From the NCBI GenBank assembly GCA_001564135.1, contig LKNH01000195.1:1-5356 (forward strand): a stretch of DNA of 5,356 nt, written 5' to 3'. Made by a program: the position numbers and the translations under genes. This stretch comes from Halobacteriaceae archaeon Tc-Br11_E2g27 (GTDB lineage Archaea; Halobacteriota; Halobacteria; Halobacteriales; Haloarculaceae). Below, one piece after another: positions 1-4,178 of this stretch. A model generated the notes under the pieces. The model was not told where the DNA came from. It saw only the letters and a program-made list of their open reading frames with translations, and ran no database searches. Position 1 is the first letter of the stretch. Each line of letters starts with the position of its first letter.

Positions 1-227
1 ACAGTATCTTCGGTGCCAACTTCAATCTCGTCCTCATCGAAATCAGCATCGATACCGGGTTCTCCTTCTGCTGTACCACTTGTCGTGTTCGCTGAAGCGA
101 CATCGGCCGCGGGAAGACCTATTAGACCGATAACGAGAATACCACTCAATGCACCAATAAGAAGCCACTGTGGGGGGAGCTCGATACCTCGTTTCGGTTG
201 TCCACCTGCTCGGTTACTCGCGCTCAT
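1..227 (-). CDS. Partial unrecognised membrane-anchored or secreted acidic protein (N-terminal 75 residues)
   Basis: The frame is open from an ATG at 227-225 to the window edge, so only the N-terminus is seen. Residues 1-20 are polar with basic residues (R6, K12, R13). Residues 21-39 form one hydrophobic helix (WLLIGALSGILVIGLIGLP). A46 ends an Ala-x-Ala motif (A44-S45-A46) that could be a signal peptidase site, followed by a Thr/Ser/Gly-rich stretch and a very acidic segment (residues 60-74, rich in Asp and Glu). This pattern suits either a secreted protein or a single-pass protein whose acidic domain faces outside; which one depends on the missing part. It has its own candidate promoter (262-275) and lies 229 bp downstream of sdhA on the same strand, beyond a T-rich terminator, so it is probably a separate transcript. 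I do not recognise the family. The reading frame is well supported; the function is unknown. Confidence 0.7.
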   Translation of the reverse strand, partial: MSASNRAGGQPKRGIELPPQWLLIGALSGILVIGLIGLPAADVASANTTSGTAEGEPGIDADFDEDEIEVGTEDT

Positions 228-261
228 TTGGGTTGTATATAGGATAATACTAACAGTGTAC

Positions 262-275
262 AATTAACGCTTTCG
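262..275 (-). promoter_or_regulatory. Candidate BRE/TATA promoter of the partial gene at 1-227
   Basis: Read on the minus strand this is CGAAAGCGTTAATT: a purine-rich BRE-like CGAAAG followed by a TTAATT TATA-like box. An archaeal start site about 25 nt downstream would fall near 238-240, giving a leader of roughly 10-15 nt before the ATG at 227. That short leader is normal for haloarchaea. A second TATA-like word, TTTATA at 330-325, would give a leader of about 70 nt and is the weaker choice. Confidence 0.45.
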
Positions 276-284
276 ACCTCGGTA

Positions 285-294
285 AGACCGGTCT
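285..294. repeat. 10-bp perfect palindrome AGACCGGTCT
   Basis: The ten bases equal their own reverse complement. The site lies 9 bp beyond the outer end of the BRE/TATA candidate at 262-275, which is where archaeal activators or repressors often bind. A regulatory role is inference; a 10-bp palindrome can occur by chance. Confidence 0.3.
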
Positions 295-360
295 ACTTGC
301 GATAGCCACCTACCAGTCAGTCGGTATAAACACCTTACCTTGATGCCTGCAAATTCGACA

Positions 361-392
361 AACGGTAACTCGGCCACGTACCGTTCGCGGTA
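361..392. repeat. Overlapping small inverted repeats (AACGGTA / TACCGTT / CGGTA)
   Basis: AACGGTA at 361-367 is the inverse of TACCGTT at 379-385, separated by 11 nt. TACCG (379-383) also pairs with CGGTA (388-392) across a TTCG loop, so two mutually exclusive hairpins can be drawn. The element lies between the sdhA terminator and the promoter of the next gene. It could be a protein site or a processing structure in read-through RNA from sdhA; neither is shown. Confidence 0.3.
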
Positions 393-436
393 ATCAGGCC
401 GAATACAACGACTAATTGTCAACAGTTATCCGACAC

Positions 437-451
437 AAACAAAAGAAAAAA
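437..451 (-). terminator. T-rich transcription terminator of the sdh operon
   Basis: On the minus strand, 5 nt after the sdhA stop codon, the sequence runs TTTTTTCTTTTGTTT. Runs of T after the stop, without an obligatory stem-loop, are the usual archaeal termination signal. It is the only long T tract in this gap and sits directly behind the last gene of the operon. Confidence 0.65.
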
Positions 452-456
452 CAGGG

Positions 457-2283
457 TCAGTACGACCGAACTTTTGGTTCGTACTTCTCTTCGTGGCCTT
501 CGAGAATCACCGGCTTGTAGTAGAGCTCCGGATTGCCGCCGTTCCAGGCATAGAGCGTGTGTTTGAGATACTCGTCATCACGGCGCTCCTGATACTGTTT
601 GCGCCAGTGAGCGCCACGGAACTCTTTGCGGGCAAGCGCACCGAGGGCGATTGCTTCGGCAACGTCGATGACGTTGCGAGTTTCGATGGTATGGATGAGG
701 TCCGTGTTGTACGTTCGTGAGGGGTCCGCGACGGCGACGTTCTGATACTCCTCGCGTGCCTCGCGGATATCCTTGAGCGCCTGCTTCAGGTTTGACTCCT
801 CGCGGAACACGTTGACGTTCTCGGTCATCGTCTTCTGGACCTTCGCTCGAACATCGGCGTGGTTGATACCGTCACGTTCCATCAGGGTTTCAACGCGTTC
901 ACGCTCGGTTTCGACGGCCTGTTCGAGCACTTCCTGTGGCGTTGCGACAGCCCCGCCGTCTGCGGCGATTGGGTCCGTTGCATCGACAGCACCGAGTTCG
1001 GCCGGTGACTCTTCGTCCCAGTCATCCGACTTCGCACCGGGTCCGGTTGGAATCTCCGGCTCTTCTTCAACAGCACCGGCAGCATGTCGACCAGCGCGTG
1101 CACCGAAGACAAGCAGTTCTGGCAGTGCGTTTCCACCGAGGCGGTTTGCACCGTGCAGACTGTAACAGGCACACTCGCCAACGGCATAGAGGCCATCAAC
1201 ACAGCTGTGGCCGTACTCGTCGACCTCCGTTCCACCCATCTGGTAATGTTGACCTGGTTTGACCGGCATCGGCTCGTCGAGGCCGTCGACACCTTCGAAG
1301 TCCTCCGCAAGGTGGAGGATGTTTTCGAGGCGGTCGATGATACGTTCTTCACCGAGATGGCGCATATCGAGGTGGACGTACTCGTCTTCGATACCGCGCC
1401 CCTCGTTGACCTCCGTGAGTTCCGCCCGCGAAACAACATCACGCGAAGCGAGTTCGCCATCGTTGTTCGCGTAGCCGTATTCGTACATCAGCCGCTCTTC
1501 GTTGTCGTTATAGAGGATTCCACCCTCACCACGGACACCCTCGGAGATGAGGACGCCAGTCGATGGTAGCGTCGTCGGGTGGAACTGGACGAACTCCATA
1601 TCCTCCATCGGCGCACCGGCACGGTAGGCCATCGCCTGCCCGTCGCCGGTACAGGCGATTGCGTTTGTCGTGTGGTCGAATGCCTGTCCGAGACCGCCGG
1701 TTGCGAGAATGACACCGTCACGGGCATAAAAGCCGGAGAGTTCGCCGGTCGCAATCTCGTAGGCGACACAGCCGTGACAGGTTCGGTCGGATGGATTCGA
1801 CTCGTCGGTGACGGCCAGTCGGGTCACGAACCACTCGTCGTAGACCTCGATACCGCGCTTGACGACCTGTTCGTACATCGTATGCAGCAGGTGGTGGCCG
1901 GTTTCGGCTCCGGCATAGGTCGTTCGTGGGTGTGAGAGGCCGCCGAACGGTCGCTGGGAGACGGTGCCGTCCTCTTCACGAGAGAAGGGCATTCCCCAGT
2001 GTTCGAGTTGAATAACTTCGTGTCGGGCCTCTTTGGCAAACGCATCGATTGCCGGTGCGTCGCCCAGATAGTCCGACCCTTTCATCGTGTCGTAGGCGTG
2101 GAGGTCCCAGGAGTCTTTCTCGTGGAGTGCAGCGTTAATGCCGCCTTCCGCTGCGCCGGTGTGGCTTCGCACCGGGTGGAGTTTGGTCACGAGGGCAACG
2201 TCTGCCCCCTCTTCGTGCGCTTCGATTGCCGCCCGGAGGCCAGCGCCGCCAGCGCCGACCACGATGACATCGTGTTCGTACAT
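457..2283 (-). CDS. sdhA: Succinate dehydrogenase flavoprotein subunit (SdhA)
   Basis: Catalytic subunit of complex II: oxidises succinate to fumarate and passes electrons through covalently bound FAD to SdhB, on the cytoplasmic face. The 608 residues are the usual length. Visible motifs are the dinucleotide-binding GAGGAG (10-15), RSHT with the flavin-linking His41, HPTT (H235), RGEGG (251-255), SRDVVSR with the proton-shuttle Arg281, HYQMGG (H346), the FAD/substrate motif HGANRLGGN (R381), and the C-terminal RKEFRGAH (552-559). These match E. coli SdhA His45, His242, Arg286, His354 and Arg399. Residues 404-450 are an acidic, low-complexity linker between the flavin domain and the C-terminal helical domain. 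The residue matching E. coli SdhA Gln50 is Glu46, as in fumarate reductase FrdA. The ATG lies 2 nt after the sdhB stop with no Shine-Dalgarno, so translation is probably coupled. Succinate oxidation rather than fumarate reduction is assigned from the gene context and haloarchaeal physiology. Confidence 0.97.
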   Translation of the reverse strand: MYEHDVIVVGAGGAGLRAAIEAHEEGADVALVTKLHPVRSHTGAAEGGINAALHEKDSWDLHAYDTMKGSDYLGDAPAIDAFAKEARHEVIQLEHWGMPFSREEDGTVSQRPFGGLSHPRTTYAGAETGHHLLHTMYEQVVKRGIEVYDEWFVTRLAVTDESNPSDRTCHGCVAYEIATGELSGFYARDGVILATGGLGQAFDHTTNAIACTGDGQAMAYRAGAPMEDMEFVQFHPTTLPSTGVLISEGVRGEGGILYNDNEERLMYEYGYANNDGELASRDVVSRAELTEVNEGRGIEDEYVHLDMRHLGEERIIDRLENILHLAEDFEGVDGLDEPMPVKPGQHYQMGGTEVDEYGHSCVDGLYAVGECACYSLHGANRLGGNALPELLVFGARAGRHAAGAVEEEPEIPTGPGAKSDDWDEESPAELGAVDATDPIAADGGAVATPQEVLEQAVETERERVETLMERDGINHADVRAKVQKTMTENVNVFREESNLKQALKDIREAREEYQNVAVADPSRTYNTDLIHTIETRNVIDVAEAIALGALARKEFRGAHWRKQYQERRDDEYLKHTLYAWNGGNPELYYKPVILEGHEEKYEPKVRSY

Positions 2284-2285
2284 GG

Positions 2286-3155
2286 TTACCAGAATTTGAG
2301 GTTGCTTTTGACTGCTTCGCGTTTCAGCTCCTGAATGTGTTCAGTGAGCGGGATATCCTTCGGACAGACTTCCGTACAGGAGAACTGGGTCTGACAGCGC
2401 CAGACACCGTGTTCCTGTTCGACGATGCGGAGGCGTTCCTGTTTTCGGTCCTCGCCTTCGCGCTCGTCCATTGCAAACCGGTAGGCCTTGTTGATGGCTG
2501 CCGGCCCAAGATACTCGTTGTCCCCAGCCGCGATGTTACAGGAAGACATACAGGCTCCACACCAGATACACCGCGTCGAGAGTTTGACTTTCTCGCGGTT
2601 TTCCGGGGTCTGTCGCTGTTCTTCGAGTTCGCCATCAGGTGTCTCATCAGGGTCGAAAAACGGTTCGACTGCGTGCATCTGCTCGTAGAAATGCTCCATA
2701 TCCACGACGAGGTCTTTGACGACGTCCTGGTGTGGGAGCGGCTCGATACGAATCGGCCATTCGAGGTCGCTCACCTGCGTCTTGCAGGCAAGGCGCTGTC
2801 GGCCGTTGATAAAGAGCGCGTCGGAGCCACAGACTGCCTGTCGGCAGGAGTGGCGGAAGGTAAGCGATGAGTCGTAGGTATCCCGTGCATACACGAGCGC
2901 ATCGAGAACCGACATCCCACGGAAGAAGGGGACCGTAAAGGAGTCAAACCGTGGCTCTTCCTTGTCAGCGACTTCCGGGTCAAAGCGGAAGACTTTGATG
3001 CCAACTGTCTCTTCTGCTTCCGAGAGCTCTTCTTGTATCTGTTGTTCACGCTCGGCGGCCCGCTCGCGTTTGAGCTCGCGACGCTGTTCGCCGGGTGAGG
3101 TCTGTTCGTCGGCTTCGGTTTCCGTCTCGGGTTTTTCTTCGATTTTCGTACTCAT
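2286..3155 (-). CDS. sdhB: Succinate dehydrogenase iron-sulfur subunit (SdhB)
   Basis: Electron-transfer subunit linking SdhA flavin to the quinone site. Of 289 residues, 1-50 are a highly charged extension (Glu, Arg, Lys, Gln; probably helical) absent from the 238-residue E. coli protein. The N-terminal ferredoxin domain carries the [2Fe-2S] ligands C104, C109, D112 and C124, with exactly the E. coli spacing, including the unusual Asp. The C-terminal domain has CIWCGACMSSC (C196, C199, C202, C206) and C254, C260, C264 (the last in CP), enough for the [4Fe-4S] and [3Fe-4S] clusters. The E. coli quinone-pocket residues Pro160 and His207 are replaced by Asn207 and Gln255, and Trp164 has no aromatic counterpart. 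GPAAI (217-221) and HGVW (249-252) resemble FrdB. The gene starts 5 nt after the sdhD stop and ends 2 nt before sdhA, without a clear Shine-Dalgarno. Confidence 0.97.
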   Translation of the reverse strand: MSTKIEEKPETETEADEQTSPGEQRRELKRERAAEREQQIQEELSEAEETVGIKVFRFDPEVADKEEPRFDSFTVPFFRGMSVLDALVYARDTYDSSLTFRHSCRQAVCGSDALFINGRQRLACKTQVSDLEWPIRIEPLPHQDVVKDLVVDMEHFYEQMHAVEPFFDPDETPDGELEEQRQTPENREKVKLSTRCIWCGACMSSCNIAAGDNEYLGPAAINKAYRFAMDEREGEDRKQERLRIVEQEHGVWRCQTQFSCTEVCPKDIPLTEHIQELKREAVKSNLKFW

Positions 3156-3160
3156 GTGTA

Positions 3161-3526
3161 TCAGAACATCGGGCTCATTGCGATGGCAACGCGCGTTCCC
3201 TGAACGATTAGTGCAATGCCAGCTACGACGAGGATGGCGGCCACGACCTTCTTTTGTGTCCCTTTGAGCCCCATGTTAATCAGGGCGTTGTACACACCGT
3301 TGATGCCATGGAAGGCCGCCGTGACGAGGAACGTCATCATCAGGGTGAAATACAAAATTCCACCCATCCGCGCTTCGGTTCCAGCGAAGGTGATACTCGC
3401 CGCGTGGTTGACGAAGTGCAACATGACGAAGTGGAACGCAAGTGCGCCGATAAGGAAGACGGCGGTTACGCGCTGGAGGAACCAGCGCCACGTCCCGCGG
3501 TTGAACGAGGAGTAGTGCTCGGCCAT
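3161..3526 (-). CDS. sdhD: Succinate dehydrogenase membrane anchor subunit (SdhD)
   Basis: Small hydrophobic subunit that, with SdhC, holds complex II in the membrane and helps form the quinone and heme sites. I start at the ATG at 3526-3524 (MAEHYSSFNRG), giving 121 residues. An upstream in-frame start at 3577 would add 17 residues, overlap sdhC by 50 nt, and leave the Shine-Dalgarno-like GGGGGTG at 3540-3534 unused. Three transmembrane helices are visible: about 15-38, 54-78 and 92-114. Candidate heme ligands are His32 in helix 1 and His73 in helix 2, within FHGINGV (72-78); His37 and His41 are near the end of helix 1. WRWFLQRVTA (13-22) is the anchor-subunit motif before helix 1. The subunit aligns without gaps to SdhC in both histidine-bearing helices. 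The start codon follows the sdhC stop by 1 nt and the stop precedes sdhB by 5 nt. Confidence 0.92.
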   Translation of the reverse strand: MAEHYSSFNRGTWRWFLQRVTAVFLIGALAFHFVMLHFVNHAASITFAGTEARMGGILYFTLMMTFLVTAAFHGINGVYNALINMGLKGTQKKVVAAILVVAGIALIVQGTRVAIAMSPMF

Positions 3527-3527
3527 C

Positions 3528-3944
3528 TTAGAGCACCCCCGCGAGGAATGTTGGAATGCTAGCCACGGTAATCGCACCAGTTAGTACGAGTGAGGCGTAA
3601 AAACTCTTGTCCTGTGATGTCAACCCGATACCAAGATCGACAAAGAGCAATCGAATGCCGTTCATAATGTGAAAGACAGCAACCGCCAGCAGTCCGACTT
3701 CAAGGAAGCGGACAATCAACAGTTCTTCGAGTCCCTGCAGGGTCGATGTGTAGAACTCACCATCGCCCGCCGCGGCGATGGTTCCCGGCTCGATAGCCGT
3801 ACTCAGTACTGCGATGTGCGTAAAGAGGTAGCCAACGAGAATCCAGCCGGTGAGTTTGTGGAATATCCATGCCCACATTCCGGCAGAAAACTCCCGCCAG
3901 CGGCCGAAGCTTTCGACGATACCCCGGTCGTAGGATTGGCTCAT
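3528..3944 (-). CDS. sdhC: Succinate dehydrogenase cytochrome b subunit (SdhC)
   Basis: First gene of the operon; the larger heme-binding membrane anchor of complex II. I start at the ATG at 3944 (MSQSYDRG), giving 138 residues. The frame can be extended by 7 codons to a TTG at 3965, but the ATG is the more plausible start. Three transmembrane helices are seen at about 25-49, 79-103 and 115-137. WAWIFHKLTG (24-33) matches the family motif before helix 1. Candidate heme b ligands are His43 in helix 1 (FTHIAVL) and His92 in helix 2. The signature FHIMNGIRLLFVDLG (91-105) corresponds to E. coli SdhC HVVVGIRHMMMDFG, whose His84 is a heme ligand; Arg98 and Asp103 are kept. The stop codon is 1 nt from the sdhD start. 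No Shine-Dalgarno is seen upstream. Confidence 0.93.
   Translation of the reverse strand: MSQSYDRGIVESFGRWREFSAGMWAWIFHKLTGWILVGYLFTHIAVLSTAIEPGTIAAAGDGEFYTSTLQGLEELLIVRFLEVGLLAVAVFHIMNGIRLLFVDLGIGLTSQDKSFYASLVLTGAITVASIPTFLAGVL
3534..3540 (-). promoter_or_regulatory. Shine-Dalgarno-like site that decides the sdhD start
   Basis: On the minus strand, GGGGGTG lies 7 nt before the ATG at 3526. It can pair with the CACCTCC of the archaeal 16S 3' end if one G-U wobble is allowed. It sits inside the end of sdhC. It is the only convincing ribosome site in the operon and supports the shorter sdhD start. Confidence 0.5.
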
Positions 3945-3953
3945 GATTGAATC

Positions 3954-3983
3954 GTAGTAATGCAAGCAGATAGTAGTTACTAC
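3954..3983. promoter_or_regulatory. Inverted repeat upstream of sdhC, possible operator
   Basis: GTAGTAA at 3954-3960 and TTACTAC at 3977-3983 are exact inverse copies separated by 16 bp. The right half is also part of a tighter inverted repeat, GTAGT-T-ACTAC (3973-3983). The element lies 10-39 nt before the sdhC ATG, so it would overlap the leader or the core promoter. Binding by a regulator is inferred from the symmetry and location only. Confidence 0.35.
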
Positions 3984-4027
3984 ACGTGCGTGAGACTGCT
4001 CCCCTTGGGTTCACCTCTCTCACTGTG

Positions 4028-4032
4028 TTAAA
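4028..4032 (-). promoter_or_regulatory. Candidate TATA box of the sdhCDBA operon
   Basis: On the minus strand the sequence GGGAGTTTAACAC contains a TTTAA box preceded by purines. A start about 25 nt downstream would give a leader of some 60 nt before sdhC, long for haloarchaea. A nearer but weaker alternative is ACTACTATC around 3970-3978, which would suit a leaderless transcript. The choice cannot be settled from sequence. Confidence 0.3.
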
Positions 4033-4059
4033 CTCCCGTTATGGCCAATCTCATCTCAA

Positions 4060-4097
4060 AACAGTGACTGTGTGCAACAGTGTTATGATGAGTGTTA
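4060..4097. repeat. Short direct repeats in the divergent promoter region
   Basis: AACAGTG occurs at 4060-4066 and 4076-4082; AGTGTTA occurs at 4079-4085 and 4091-4097. The inverse word CACTGT lies at 4021-4026. The cluster sits between the two divergent promoters, upstream of both. It could be a regulator binding array; low sequence complexity in an A+T-richer gap is the alternative. Confidence 0.3.
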
Positions 4098-4133
4098 CCA
4101 TATAATGTCAATGATTAATGCAAATGTAAGTCT

Positions 4134-4145
4134 GAAAGGTTAAAG
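4134..4145 (+). promoter_or_regulatory. BRE/TATA promoter of the amino acid permease
   Basis: GAAAGGTTAAAG combines a purine-rich BRE with a TTAAA TATA-like box. A start site about 25 nt downstream falls near 4168, leaving a leader of about 10 nt before the ATG at 4179. The same GAAAG..TTAA pattern occurs before the gene at 1-227, which supports both as core promoters of this genome. Confidence 0.55.
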
Positions 4146-4178
4146 TGCTGCCAATTAGTGTACTGACCACGGGGGAGT

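Noticed and set aside
342..392. 16-codon plus-strand ORF behind a TATAAA at 325-330
   Set aside because: Only about 12 nt separate the TATA word from the ATG, too near for an archaeal start site, and the peptide has no supporting feature.
228..456. tRNA, small RNA or CRISPR in the gap between sdhA and the partial gene
   Set aside because: I found no cloverleaf, no repeat-spacer pattern and no T-loop consensus. Only promoter, terminator and short repeats are supported.
773..1569. Several open frames of 100-190 codons on both strands inside sdhA (for example 773-1165, 882-1460, 1084-1569)
   Set aside because: They overlap a complete SdhA with all catalytic motifs. Their translations are Arg/Ser/Thr-rich or otherwise unlike haloarchaeal proteins, and they show no motif, as expected of shadow frames in G+C-rich coding DNA.
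2337..2870. 177-codon open frame antisense to sdhB
   Set aside because: It is opposite the Fe-S cluster region of a clearly real gene, has no recognisable domain and no promoter of its own.
3161..3577. Longer sdhD starting at 3577
   Set aside because: The added 17 residues do not resemble an anchor-subunit N-terminus, would overlap sdhC by 50 nt, and ignore the ribosome site at 3534-3540.
3945..3965. sdhC extended to the TTG at 3965
   Set aside because: TTG is a rare start and the extra MHYYDSI adds nothing recognisable; MSQSYDRG from the ATG at 3944 is the more natural N-terminus.
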